The position numbers were made by a program, and so were the translations under genes. The notes beneath the pieces are model-generated. The model did no database searches. It was not told the DNA's origin and saw only the letters and a program-made list of their open reading frames with translations. A stretch of 64,000 bases of DNA from Flavobacteria bacterium GWA2_35_26 (GTDB lineage Bacteria > Bacteroidota > Bacteroidia > Flavobacteriales > Flavobacteriaceae): contig MGWH01000001.1 of the NCBI GenBank assembly GCA_001800905.1, forward strand, positions 124,001 through 188,000, in the 5' to 3' direction. Positions 30,886 to 40,461 of this stretch are shown here, piece by piece (positions within the stretch are counted from its first letter, which is position 1; each line of letters opens with the position of its first letter).

Positions 30886-32997
30886 TTACAATTCTATCCA
30901 TTGTCCTTTTTGAAGACTTTCAATTGCTGCAAAAGAAGCTTGAGTTGTATTCACAATTTCGTCAAATGGAATTAGTGCATTGCCCCCATTATTAGATTGC
31001 GAAATTAATTTATGAAATTGGTTTTTGTGTCCTTTATCTAGTGATGTTTTTAGCTTAGAAAATCCTTTAAAACCATATCCATTTGTGATTCTAAAGTTAT
31101 CCATAATTAAGGTTCTTTCTTGCGAATACACCTCCACACGTTCTTTTGAATAGGATTTTGATCCATTAGAAAAATAATTAATCACTCCTGTAGAACCATT
31201 TTCATATTTTAAAAGAATGCTTGCGTTGTCGGTATTTTCTTCTGGATTAATACCCATTGCGTTCATGCAAACTGCTTTAACTTTACTACCTGTTAAATAG
31301 GTGATTAAATCTATAAAATGACAGGCTTCGCCAATGATTCTGCCTCCCCCCACAAGCATATCGTGTACCCAAACATTTGCTGGAATATTTCCTGCGTTCA
31401 TGGTGGCAATGACATTCATTTGAGAATTACCTAATAGTGCTTTCATTTTTTCGGCATGAGGTGAAAATCTACGATTGAAACCAACCATCACCGCTTTTCC
31501 TGATTTTTGTTGTGCTTCAATTACTTTATCTAATTCATCTTTATTTAAAGCTAAGGGTTTTTCAACAAAAACGTGTTTACCAGCTTCTAGGCATTTTATG
31601 GTCATGTTTGCATGCAAGTTGTGTCTGGTTGTAATTAAAACCAAATCGACTTCATTGTCTTGCAAAACATCCTCCACATTTGTTGTAGAATGAGAAAAAC
31701 CATATTTTTGAGCCATTGCAGTGCCTGTTACACCACCTTTACTTGCAATGTATTTGTATTGAGCACCACTGCCTTTTAGTGCAGGAAGCATGGTCATTTT
31801 TGTAAAATTTCCGGCACCGATAATTCCAATTACGCCTTTTTGACCAGTATAAGAAACCTCTTTTAACTGAATGGTTGTTTTAGGCTTTTCGTTTGATTCT
31901 TCATATTTTAAAATGGATGCGATGGATTTGCTTGAACCAATTTCGCCATAAATTTTTAAGTAATCGTTTAACGGAATTACTTCGGTAATCATTTCGTTCA
32001 CCTGAATTTTTTCTGATGCTATGGCGTGCAAAATGGCTTCGAAATTTCTTTTTTCAGTCCATCTTACAAAGGGTAACGGATAATCGTTTCCACTGTTTTC
32101 ATAGTTTTCATCATACCTACCTGGACCATACGAGCAAGAAACTTGAAATGACAATTCTTTTTCATAAAATTCTGCTCTACTAAGATTTAAACCTATAACT
32201 CCAACTAGAATAATACGTCCTCTTTTGCGAGACATCTTTGCAGATTGCGAAATGATTTCGTCAGTTTTGGCTGATGCTGTGATAATTACGCCATCTGCAC
32301 CTATCCTATTGGTTTGTTCTTCTACAAACTTTACCACATCTCCATTTTTTGGGTTGAATGGTAGGATGCCCCATTTTTTGGCAAGGTTTAATTTGCTGTC
32401 ATCCACATCAACACCAATTACTTTACAACCGTTTGCAGCTAATAATTGGGCTGTAAGCAAACCAATAAGACCTAATCCTGTAACAACAATAGTTTCGCCA
32501 AGGGTTGGGTTGAGCAATCGAATACCTTGAAGACCAATAGAACCAATAACGGTAAAAGCAGCTTGCTCATCAGAAACATTATCTGGTATGTGTGCCACCA
32601 AATTTTTAGGAATGGCTACAAACTCTGCATGTTGCCCGTTGGAAGCAACTCTATCGCCTACTTTAAACTCGCTCACTCCCTCGCCAACTGCAATTACTTT
32701 ACCTACATTGCAATATCCTAATGGTAATGGCTCTCCCAACTTGTTGAAGACTGCTTCTAAGGTTGGCATTAAGCCTTCTGTTTTGATTTTGTCTAAAACT
32801 TGTTTTACTTTATCGGGTTGTTGTCTCGCTTTTGAAATGAGGTTTGATTTTCCAAATTCGACCAACATTCGTTCGGTACCTAAAGAAACTAACGAACGAG
32901 TTGTCTGTATTAATACGTTTCCTTTGCTTACTTGTGGTGCAGGAACTTCTTCTAGAATGGTTTGTCCTGTTTTGAAGGATTGTATGATTTGTTTCAC
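30886..32997 (-). CDS. Two-domain oxidoreductase: zinc-type alcohol dehydrogenase fused to Gfo/Idh/MocA
   Basis: The 703-aa fusion has an N-terminal MDR dehydrogenase part (residues about 1-370; LGYCNVGKVIAVGEGV, ETIVVTGLGLIGLLTAQLLA) and a C-terminal Gfo/Idh/MocA part (about 390-703; GVIGIIGAGNFTKMTMLPAL, CLEAGKHVFVEKPLAL, GGGRIIGEACHFIDLITYLTG). The EKP motif is that of sugar dehydrogenases using NAD(P). I know this architecture from capsule and O-antigen loci next to heparinase-like proteins, but the reaction is undefined. The start is GTG 32997. It lies 36 nt upstream of the heparinase-like gene, in the same transcript. Confidence 0.9.
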   Translation of the reverse strand: MKQIIQSFKTGQTILEEVPAPQVSKGNVLIQTTRSLVSLGTERMLVEFGKSNLISKARQQPDKVKQVLDKIKTEGLMPTLEAVFNKLGEPLPLGYCNVGKVIAVGEGVSEFKVGDRVASNGQHAEFVAIPKNLVAHIPDNVSDEQAAFTVIGSIGLQGIRLLNPTLGETIVVTGLGLIGLLTAQLLAANGCKVIGVDVDDSKLNLAKKWGILPFNPKNGDVVKFVEEQTNRIGADGVIITASAKTDEIISQSAKMSRKRGRIILVGVIGLNLSRAEFYEKELSFQVSCSYGPGRYDENYENSGNDYPLPFVRWTEKRNFEAILHAIASEKIQVNEMITEVIPLNDYLKIYGEIGSSKSIASILKYEESNEKPKTTIQLKEVSYTGQKGVIGIIGAGNFTKMTMLPALKGSGAQYKYIASKGGVTGTAMAQKYGFSHSTTNVEDVLQDNEVDLVLITTRHNLHANMTIKCLEAGKHVFVEKPLALNKDELDKVIEAQQKSGKAVMVGFNRRFSPHAEKMKALLGNSQMNVIATMNAGNIPANVWVHDMLVGGGRIIGEACHFIDLITYLTGSKVKAVCMNAMGINPEENTDNASILLKYENGSTGVINYFSNGSKSYSKERVEVYSQERTLIMDNFRITNGYGFKGFSKLKTSLDKGHKNQFHKLISQSNNGGNALIPFDEIVNTTQASFAAIESLQKGQWIEL

Positions 32998-33039
32998 TTA
33001 ATGAAATTTTTTTGATTAAATTATATTCTAAAATATTTA

Positions 33040-34071
33040 CTACAAAAATTTATTTTTTAGTTGTAGCGCTTTCTTTTCAATTAAAAACCAAGATAAAATA
33101 CTAATAGCAATTGTTATTATTATAGTTAAAAATAAATATTTAACATCTCCTAAATAACCAAATGAAATTAAAGAATTAATGACAAGCATGTGATAAATAT
33201 ACATTCCGTAGGATATGTCATTTCCTTTTAAAAATAAACTAAGTTTTGGTAAAGTATATGCTAATGAAATAGTTACAATTGAGAGTAGTAAATTTGATAT
33301 TAACTGTAAATTTACAGGTGTGTATGAAGGTTTTACATCAAAAATTAAATTGAAAATTATATAAAACAATAACCAATATAAAGCTTTACCTTCTATTAAT
33401 TTTTTTAATTTATCCCAAAATAAATACATCATTGAACCTGTTAAGAAACAATATAAATATGGTACAATACTAACGCCTAATAATTTAATTACTAATGTTT
33501 CAGGCATACCTTGCTTGCTTGATATATAAAAACTAAATGCTAATGAAAATATAATAAAAAATAAAAATTTGTAAACTATTCTAATTTTTTTTAATAATAA
33601 AATAATTAAAGGAAGAAAAATGTAAAATTGAAGTTCAACCGGAATAGTCCATAAACTTCCGTTAGGAGTACCTACTCCCCATGATCTTAAAACATCGGGA
33701 GTCCAAAATTGAAAAACTGTTACTTGCGTAAAAATCCATTTTATAATAGTCCAACTAAAAATGTCATTAAAGGCAATTATATTAAAAAATAATAACAATC
33801 CTAATGTTATAATAAAACAAAACCATAAAGCTGGAAAAAGGCGCAAAAATCTATTAATAAAATATTTTTTCAAATCTTTATTTCTGTCAAAAGATGAAAA
33901 TATTAAAAATCCGCTAATAGTAAAAAACATTAAAACCCCTGGAAAATGAGATAATATATTGGTGAATTTATTTAAATTACTAATTTCTAGATGCGAAATT
34001 GCATGTTGAAATAAAACTTCAATCGCTGCAACCAAACGTAAAAGGTCAAAATTATTTTCTCTAGATATCAT
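33040..34071 (-). CDS. Acyltransferase family 3 (OafA/YrhL type) membrane O-acyltransferase
   Basis: The 343-aa polytopic protein has about ten membrane segments and starts NFDLLRLVAAIEVLFQHAIS, with the RxxA and essential His features of acyltransferase-3. FFTISGFLIF and NRFLRLFPALWFC are further family signatures. It would O-acetylate a sugar of the repeat unit at the inner membrane. There is no SGNH extension. It lies between hisF2 and the two-domain oxidoreductase in the same direction. Confidence 0.9.
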   Translation of the reverse strand: MISRENNFDLLRLVAAIEVLFQHAISHLEISNLNKFTNILSHFPGVLMFFTISGFLIFSSFDRNKDLKKYFINRFLRLFPALWFCFIITLGLLLFFNIIAFNDIFSWTIIKWIFTQVTVFQFWTPDVLRSWGVGTPNGSLWTIPVELQFYIFLPLIILLLKKIRIVYKFLFFIIFSLAFSFYISSKQGMPETLVIKLLGVSIVPYLYCFLTGSMMYLFWDKLKKLIEGKALYWLLFYIIFNLIFDVKPSYTPVNLQLISNLLLSIVTISLAYTLPKLSLFLKGNDISYGMYIYHMLVINSLISFGYLGDVKYLFLTIIITIAISILSWFLIEKKALQLKNKFL

Positions 34072-34107
34072 TATAAATATTTTTTTTGGTATTGTATTAA
34101 ATACGCA

Positions 34108-34881
34108 TTATTTTGTTAATTGATATAACTTAAATCTTTCTTCTAAATCGGGATAATTAATTAGTACAGCTCGGTATTTACCTTTAAAAACAAACAAGCT
34201 CCCGGCTGCTACACCAATAGTTTTATATTTATTTATCGCTTCTTCAATATTCTCTAAACTACCTGCCCCCCCCATTATTGTCATGGGCATATCGGTTTGT
34301 TCTCTAATTAAATCAAATAATTTAAAATCAAAACCTTGCATTTTACCATCATTATCTACTGAATTAATAACTAATTCTCCAATACCTATTTCAACTAATT
34401 GTTTTATAAAATCATTTAATTTAACATTGGCAGTCTTTTTTGCATTATGTGTTACAATTTCATATCCACCAAATAATTTTTTCTTTTTGATATCTAATAC
34501 AACCACTACACTTTGTACGCCTACAGCGTTTCCAATTTGTTTTAGAATGGTTGTATTATTAATTGCAGCAGCACTAAGAGCAACTTTTTCTGCACCAAGA
34601 CTGATGATTTTTTTGGCTTGTTCCACAGTTGTAACGCCACCACCATAACAAAATGGCATTCGACATTCAATAGCTAGGTTTTTAATAAGTTCAAAATCGG
34701 GACCTCTATTTTCAGAAGTTGCATCAATGTCAAGGACAATTAATTCGTCAACTTCTTTTTCATTAAAAATTTTAACGGCATTTAGCGGGTCGCCTACGTA
34801 CTTAGGATCTTTAAAATTTGTAGTTTTAACTAATCCTTTTTTATGAACTAAAAGGCAGGGTGTAATTCTAGATCTAAGCAT
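34108..34881 (-). CDS. HisF-like cyclase subunit of the sugar amidation system (HisF2/AglZ type)
   Basis: The 257-aa TIM barrel resembles imidazole glycerol phosphate synthase HisF. The catalytic Asp11 of true HisF (RIIPCLDV) is Leu here (RITPCLLVHKKG), while the second aspartate region (VVVLDIKKKK) is kept. That pattern and the adjacent hisH2 and WbpG genes indicate a paralogue that passes ammonia for sugar amidation rather than making histidine. Its ATG overlaps the hisH2 stop by one base. No other his genes are in the window. Confidence 0.9.
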   Translation of the reverse strand: MLRSRITPCLLVHKKGLVKTTNFKDPKYVGDPLNAVKIFNEKEVDELIVLDIDATSENRGPDFELIKNLAIECRMPFCYGGGVTTVEQAKKIISLGAEKVALSAAAINNTTILKQIGNAVGVQSVVVVLDIKKKKLFGGYEIVTHNAKKTANVKLNDFIKQLVEIGIGELVINSVDNDGKMQGFDFKLFDLIREQTDMPMTIMGGAGSLENIEEAINKYKTIGVAAGSLFVFKGKYRAVLINYPDLEERFKLYQLTK

Positions 34882-35495
34882 TATAAATTTGCAAAATTAT
34901 TTAATAATTTAACCCCGTTTTGATGGCTTTTTTCAGGATGGAATTGAATTCCGAAAACATTTTCTCTATATACAGCAGAGGCAAAAGTTGCACCATAATT
35001 GGTCGTAGCCAAAATGTTATTTTTATCATCACATTCAAAATAATAGGTATGTAAAAAATAAAACCCAAAATCAGGGTCAATATCTTTTAACAACTCATTA
35101 TTTTTTAATACTTCGATAGAGTTCCAACCCAAATGTGGAAGTTTTGGTTTTTGTAAAATCAGGTTAGCATCTATTTTTTTTACTTTCCCCTTTATGTAGC
35201 CCAAGCCTTTACAAGTGCCTTCTTCACTACTATCAGCTAGAATTTGCATACCTACGCATATACCCATAATTGGCACATTATTTTCAAGCACCTCTTTATC
35301 TAAAACCTTTCTAAACCCTGTGCTATCCAATTTGGACATAGTCTCATCGAAAGCGCCAACACCTGGTAAGAATATTTTTTTAGCACCAATAACTTGCTCA
35401 GGAGATGAAGCAATTGTATATGGTACTTTTAGTTTTTCGTAAATATTGGCAATAGCTTTGATATTTCCTGAGCCATAATCAATTATCGTTATCAT
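34881..35495 (-). CDS. HisH-like glutamine amidotransferase (HisH2)
   Basis: The 204-aa class I glutaminase releases ammonia from glutamine. The catalytic triad is intact: Cys80 in PIMGICVGMQIL, and His186 and Glu188 in FGIQFHPEKSH. It would form a complex with the HisF-like protein and deliver ammonia to the WbpG-like enzyme. Its start overlaps the WbpG-like gene stop by 4 nt and its stop overlaps hisF2 by 1 nt, so the three products are made together. Confidence 0.92.
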   Translation of the reverse strand: MITIIDYGSGNIKAIANIYEKLKVPYTIASSPEQVIGAKKIFLPGVGAFDETMSKLDSTGFRKVLDKEVLENNVPIMGICVGMQILADSSEEGTCKGLGYIKGKVKKIDANLILQKPKLPHLGWNSIEVLKNNELLKDIDPDFGFYFLHTYYFECDDKNNILATTNYGATFASAVYRENVFGIQFHPEKSHQNGVKLLNNFANL

Positions 35496-36628
35496 CTTTT
35501 GATTGACTTTTCTACTCCAATAAATTTTAAAAATTTCGCTCCAAATTTAAACATTGATAATTGGTTTTTATAATTCCAATAAAACTTTTTAGGCATCGTT
35601 AAATAACCTCTAAGCTCTTCAATAGTTATGCCTAATTTAGTTGCAATGTACTTAAATTCTTCATCAATTATTTCAGGATTGTATGCAGGCTTTGACATTT
35701 TTTCTAATGCTTTTTCCCTAGATAATTGACCTGTCAATATCAAACTTGAATACTGGACTCTTCTTGTATCAAAACCAAATCGTTCAGGTAGCCAATAACC
35801 TTCATAAAATTTTGTGAAACGTGATTCAAAATGCTTTTGAGGATAAGGTGTCCATCCGTAGGTGTCTGCCAACAATTTCAATGCATCTTCTTTTACATAA
35901 GGCATATAATTTAATGGTTTAACCACATTTACTCCCTTGATATATTTAAGATAAAATTTATGTTTTAAAATAGGACTAAAAGGGTAAGTCTCCATTTTAT
36001 TTGTACTAAATTGTTTTCTAATGTCCCTTATTTGAGCCATATCGGTACCATAATACAAAAATTCCATTGGGTTTCTTACACACTCAGTAGAGATATTGCC
36101 TCCATTTAAAATATACTTGATGTTATATTTGTTAGCAAAATTGTATAAAGTAGCAATAAAGGCATGATCCTGTGGAATATCTAAATGTGGAACTCCCGAT
36201 TTAAAAAAAGCCAATTGAAAATCTTTCATTTCCTCCCAATTTATCACTTCTGTGTATAAATCTAAGCCCAATTTATCAATCATAACTTGAATGTTATGTA
36301 CTGCAAGTTCAGAATTCCAACCACCATCCACATGGAAAACTAAGGGTCTAAGACCAAGTTCTTTTACTGAAAGATGTAATAGATAAGAACTATCCACCCC
36401 ACCGCTCATGCCGAGAATACAATCAAAATCTTTACCTTTTCCGTCATTTTTTATTTTCTCTACAATGGCTTGCACTTCTGCTCTACCCTTTTCGTCTGTA
36501 TGCCAATTAGGTTTGACATTTGTATAAAAGTCATTGCAATGATCACAAACGCCTGTTACATCAAAAACAATTTTTGAATCTGAAGTGTCCATGATACAGT
36601 TGGAACATATTTGGTAGTTTCTTTCCAT
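35492..36628 (-). CDS. N-acetyl sugar amidotransferase (WbpG/PseA family)
   Basis: The 378-aa ATP-pyrophosphatase-fold enzyme converts an acetamido group on a nucleotide-activated sugar to acetamidino, using ammonia from HisH2/HisF2. It has two CxxC pairs near the N-terminus (CSNC, CDHC), the PP-loop ILGMSGGVDSSYLLHL near residue 75, and GGNISTECVRNPMEFLYYG. In Pseudomonas aeruginosa WbpG acts on the ManNAc3NAcA pathway and in Campylobacter PseA on pseudaminic acid. Here both UDP-ManNAcA and nonulosonate genes are present, so either could be the substrate. Confidence 0.92.
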   Translation of the reverse strand: MERNYQICSNCIMDTSDSKIVFDVTGVCDHCNDFYTNVKPNWHTDEKGRAEVQAIVEKIKNDGKGKDFDCILGMSGGVDSSYLLHLSVKELGLRPLVFHVDGGWNSELAVHNIQVMIDKLGLDLYTEVINWEEMKDFQLAFFKSGVPHLDIPQDHAFIATLYNFANKYNIKYILNGGNISTECVRNPMEFLYYGTDMAQIRDIRKQFSTNKMETYPFSPILKHKFYLKYIKGVNVVKPLNYMPYVKEDALKLLADTYGWTPYPQKHFESRFTKFYEGYWLPERFGFDTRRVQYSSLILTGQLSREKALEKMSKPAYNPEIIDEEFKYIATKLGITIEELRGYLTMPKKFYWNYKNQLSMFKFGAKFLKFIGVEKSIKR

Positions 36629-36637
36629 AATTTAGTT

Positions 36638-37750
36638 TTATTGAAATAAAAGTTTTTGAAGTTTTTTGAATGATTCCTTTTGATCAAACAATTCAAGTGC
36701 GGTTCTACTTGGAATAAATGGAGTTTTGTTAATTTCTTTAGCTTTATTTATAGCGTCAATTAACCAATTATTATCTGATAAGTTAACAATTATAATTCTA
36801 GATTTCATACATTCTGGAAGTGAATCATAATAAGAGTTATATGAAATAGCAACCGGACTGCCACAAAAAATAGCTTCATATACACTTCTTGGAGAAGAAT
36901 CACTGCTAGGAATTGACATTACTAATTCACACTCTGAAAGCAATTCATACATTTTAATTCTATCAACACGACCTAAATCAAGGTCATTTGCTTGTATTAG
37001 AGAATTACATTCTGTTTTATACAAGCTTTCATAAAATGGATAAATAAATGTTATACAATAATTAGATTCTGTTTGATTTCTTACTTGCAGGACCTCTTTT
37101 ATTCTATATAGTTCTGTAAATCCTCTAATTGACAGAATACCTGAACGATGTGATATTTTTTGATTTAAAATATTTAAGCTTTTTTGAAATTTTTTTATTG
37201 AGGAAACATCTATACCATTTTGAATAATATAGGCATTTTTTTTAGATAAATTAAAAACTCCTTCTTGCATTTTCTTAGAATCTACAGTTATATGTTTAGC
37301 CATTTTTAATCCATAAACTGTAAAATGTTTATAAAATTTTGACCTATATGGCTTTACCAAAATATCACTTCCCTGAGGCGTACCAATATAACTTACCTTA
37401 GCAGCCCTTGCTAAAACTAAGTAATACATCGAATGCGCATGATAAATAGCGTTTGGATGTTTTTTTGCAAAACGTTTTAATAAAATAACCTGAAGAGGCA
37501 GCACTAATAATTTTAAAAGATTACGCCATTTATCTCCTAATGAAGATTGATTTTGGAATAAAAAACGATCTAAAATTAATAGCTTATAAACTTTGTCTTT
37601 ATCATTAATTATTTTTTTAAATCCTTCACCAGCAATCAAATCGGTTAATACACAACATTCCTTGTCAAGCATTAGTTCCTTTGAACTTTTATACCAATCC
37701 ATTGCATGAAAGTCACGTGCACCACACAAAAAAACTAATTTATTTGACAT
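36638..37750 (-). CDS. GT4-like glycosyltransferase
   Basis: The 370-aa protein looks like a GT-B glycosyltransferase of family 4: an N-terminal domain with FLCGARDFHAMDWYKSSKEL, GTPQGSDILVKPYR and AYIIQNGIDVSSIKKF, then a C-terminal donor domain ending LVMSIPSSDSSPRSVYEAIF, which has the Glu position of GT4. No signal peptide. Donor and acceptor are unknown. It is 9 nt upstream of the amidotransferase gene in the same direction. Confidence 0.8.
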   Translation of the reverse strand: MSNKLVFLCGARDFHAMDWYKSSKELMLDKECCVLTDLIAGEGFKKIINDKDKVYKLLILDRFLFQNQSSLGDKWRNLLKLLVLPLQVILLKRFAKKHPNAIYHAHSMYYLVLARAAKVSYIGTPQGSDILVKPYRSKFYKHFTVYGLKMAKHITVDSKKMQEGVFNLSKKNAYIIQNGIDVSSIKKFQKSLNILNQKISHRSGILSIRGFTELYRIKEVLQVRNQTESNYCITFIYPFYESLYKTECNSLIQANDLDLGRVDRIKMYELLSECELVMSIPSSDSSPRSVYEAIFCGSPVAISYNSYYDSLPECMKSRIIIVNLSDNNWLIDAINKAKEINKTPFIPSRTALELFDQKESFKKLQKLLFQ

Positions 37751-37829
37751 TTATTTTAACAATTATTTTATTACAAATATATAATTCCATCTTTTGACTT
37801 TTTGAAATAAAACAAATATACTATACAAA

Positions 37830-38801
37830 TTAATTTTCATATGAATCACTATATAATTTTACTAATTCGACTGCTGCATTTTTTGGTTTATTCTTTGTTG
37901 GTTCGCATTTACTTTTCAAAACTACATCTATTGCATCAGCTAATGTTAAATCTGTTTTATGTCCATAAATAATAACAGTCTTTGGTCTATTGACACAATT
38001 TGTTGCAATTACTTTTTTGTCAAAATATAATGCTTCATTAATCGATATTGAATCTCCATCTGTAGTTGTATTTCTTATAAAACAATCCGTTGATTTAATT
38101 ACTTCAATAAATGGATGAGATCCTACAATGAATTTAATATTTTTATTAATTTTTACTTTTTTTTCTAAAAAATAATCATAATAAATTCCTTTTGGATCTG
38201 AAATAAATAAAAAAATATTACCTTTTTCATTGAAATAATCAACCAATTCGGTAATTCCATATATTTCATTTCCATTTTTGTCATATGTTAAACTATAGGC
38301 ATTGGTACAAAATACCTTTTTTGAATTAAGTTTAGCATCATTAATCTTATTTATTATGTCCATTTTCAATCGTTCTACTATTATTGGAGTAATAAAAGCC
38401 GACATCAATACTGCTTTTGAATTTAATTTCAATGCAGTTTCATAGCTTGAATTATTTAACAAAATTACTTTATTAGAAATCCTTACTGCCAACGATTCAA
38501 AAAAAGACATTATTTTGTTGTAACTATAAATATTTCCATGAATAGTTATGATAGAATAAGTATTTAATGTTCTACATAATAATGTAAAAACAAACAAGAA
38601 GAATGGATTCCTTATATGTATATGAGCTTTATTGGCTTTCCAAATTGAATACACAAAAGTTAAAAGGTTAAAATTAAGATTATTATAAAATGTATATTCT
38701 ATTCTTTCACGATTCAAATAATCTAAAAGTCTGGACGTATGAATAGTAACTCCACCAATAGGCGGGGGTATTTTACCAATTATTAATATTTTACTCATCA
38801 T
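37830..38801 (-). CDS. Putative GT-B glycosyltransferase
   Basis: The 323-aa protein starts MSKILIIGKIPPPIGGVTIH, the glycine-rich N-terminus of many GT4 enzymes, and has ITIHGNIYSYNKIMSF and a donor-side segment TDCFIRNTTTDGDSISINEA that replaces the usual E-x7-E pattern. It is somewhat short for GT4. The start is one of two tandem ATGs. It follows a 382-nt gap, the longest in the variable region, and so may begin its own transcript. Confidence 0.7.
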   Translation of the reverse strand: MMSKILIIGKIPPPIGGVTIHTSRLLDYLNRERIEYTFYNNLNFNLLTFVYSIWKANKAHIHIRNPFFLFVFTLLCRTLNTYSIITIHGNIYSYNKIMSFFESLAVRISNKVILLNNSSYETALKLNSKAVLMSAFITPIIVERLKMDIINKINDAKLNSKKVFCTNAYSLTYDKNGNEIYGITELVDYFNEKGNIFLFISDPKGIYYDYFLEKKVKINKNIKFIVGSHPFIEVIKSTDCFIRNTTTDGDSISINEALYFDKKVIATNCVNRPKTVIIYGHKTDLTLADAIDVVLKSKCEPTKNKPKNAAVELVKLYSDSYEN

Positions 38802-39183
38802 GCGTTAAATTGAAATGTATAACTAGCAATTGTTGTATAATTATGATAATTTATAAAGTATTCTTATAAACTTAATTTAAACATAAATCCTTGAATAAAA
38901 TAAAACATCATGGATAATCAAATGATTTTATTTTTAAAAAAAACACTGAATTATAATTAATATTAAATATTTTAAAAGTTAATTTATAAAATTACGCCAA
39001 TGAAATCTGCAATCTACAAATAAGAAAAAATTTATGATCTAAAAACTAAAAGTTAAAATACACAATTAAATAATATTCAATTAATTTTTACCATAATAAT
39101 GTTAAATAAATTTAAACGGTTAAAAATATTGTAATTAAATAGGAACTTGCTTAGGCTTTATAGATACAAGAATATTTATAAAT
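38802..39183. other. AT-rich intergenic gap downstream of wzy
   Basis: This 382-nt gap contains no ORF, no exact TAnnTTTG box on either strand and no convincing terminator hairpin. It is extremely AT-rich, with short palindromes such as AATATTAAATATT. In an otherwise tightly packed operon it could hold a weak promoter, the remains of a deleted gene, or a site of gene exchange. Confidence 0.6.
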
Positions 39184-40428
39184 CTATTTTTTATCAATAC
39201 TATATATTAAATACTTAATTATATATGGGGAAAATAAAAATGCAAAAATTGATGATTCCATTATAGTTAGTCTCTGAAATATAAATGGAAATAAAGTGAG
39301 TAGTGAAATTATAACAATAAAGTCCTCATTGTAAATATGCTTTTTGAATAAATATAAAAACAAAGATAAAATAGTTGAAAACATAAGAACGAAAATATAA
39401 CCAATAAAAGCAATATAACCCCCAAACTGTAAATAAATACCTGGAATAAAGTTTGTTCCTAAATAAAATTCATTTTTTTGATTTGCAGAGGTATCGATAT
39501 TTAATGGAATACCAAATGGATAGTTAAAAAATAATTTAGTTATATTATCTGCTGTTTTTGAATAACTTTCTTCTCTCTCAACTGCGGAATTTCCTTTATC
39601 ATCATAAGCACCTTTGATACTTTCATTAATAAACGATAAATAAAAAATAGCACCAAATAACAAAGCAACTACAATTAAGTACTTTTTTACTCCTTTAAGC
39701 TTAAATAATATTAAAATCGCCATAATTATTAAACTAAATATTCCACCTAATGAAAACGTAAAATAAAATGCTGTTAGGAATATAAAAAGTCTTAAATATT
39801 TTTTTTTATAAAAAGCATGGCAAATAACCGGTAATAAAAACATTGCGAAAGTACCTGGTTCCATAAAACAAGAATAAAATCTAAAATGCGGAGTACCATC
39901 ACTTAACTTGTGAAAAATAGCAATTTTACCTGTTAAAAAATCACCATTGGCTGTTTCAACAGCTTTTAATGAAATATAGCTATTTAAAGCTAATAGATAC
40001 TCGATTAAACTAAAAATTGTTGTATAAAAAATAAATTTTGAAAAAATTTCCCAATAATCAATTACTTTAAAAACATTCTTCTGATAAAAATACGGGATAA
40101 TCAAAAATACTATCCATGGTATTGTTTGTGATAAATAACCTAAAGAGTCTAGTGAAACTAATGATGATTTAACTATATTAATTAAAAAACCAATTAATAT
40201 TAATACACCCGGAAATATGTAAAAATATAATAGATATTTATTAAGTTTCGTTTGATAAATTGCATAAAATAAAAATAAAAATAAAAATATAATAAATAAA
40301 CTATTTACGACTCTAGATAGAAAATTTAACTCTAATGAAATCTTCAAAGTGGTTAATTGAAATAAAACTATTATTCCAAAAATTATATTTAATAAAATTT
40401 TATGTAGATTAAATATATTTATTTTCAA
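39184..40428 (-). CDS. wzy: Putative O-antigen/capsule polymerase (Wzy-like)
   Basis: The 414-aa protein is very hydrophobic with about eleven predicted membrane segments and a larger periplasmic loop near residues 275-330 (SAVEREESYSKTADNITKLF and following), the layout of Wzy polymerases. No enzyme signature exists for Wzy, so the call rests on topology and on being the only such protein in a locus with Wzx and Wzz. FRFYSCFMEPGTFAMFLLPV resembles the conserved Glu-Pro motif of O-antigen ligase/polymerase-like proteins. The start is TTG. Confidence 0.8.
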   Translation of the reverse strand: MKINIFNLHKILLNIIFGIIVLFQLTTLKISLELNFLSRVVNSLFIIFLFLFLFYAIYQTKLNKYLLYFYIFPGVLILIGFLINIVKSSLVSLDSLGYLSQTIPWIVFLIIPYFYQKNVFKVIDYWEIFSKFIFYTTIFSLIEYLLALNSYISLKAVETANGDFLTGKIAIFHKLSDGTPHFRFYSCFMEPGTFAMFLLPVICHAFYKKKYLRLFIFLTAFYFTFSLGGIFSLIIMAILILFKLKGVKKYLIVVALLFGAIFYLSFINESIKGAYDDKGNSAVEREESYSKTADNITKLFFNYPFGIPLNIDTSANQKNEFYLGTNFIPGIYLQFGGYIAFIGYIFVLMFSTILSLFLYLFKKHIYNEDFIVIISLLTLFPFIFQRLTIMESSIFAFLFSPYIIKYLIYSIDKK

Positions 40429-40461
40429 TGTAATACTTATTTTGATACATTATTATTATTA

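Noticed and set aside
32588-33001. 137-aa plus-strand ORF opposite the two-domain oxidoreductase
   Set aside because: Antisense shadow; no start context or motif.
34108-35495. Histidine biosynthesis hisH/hisF
   Set aside because: HisF lacks Asp11 and the genes are coupled to a WbpG-type amidotransferase; no other his genes are present.
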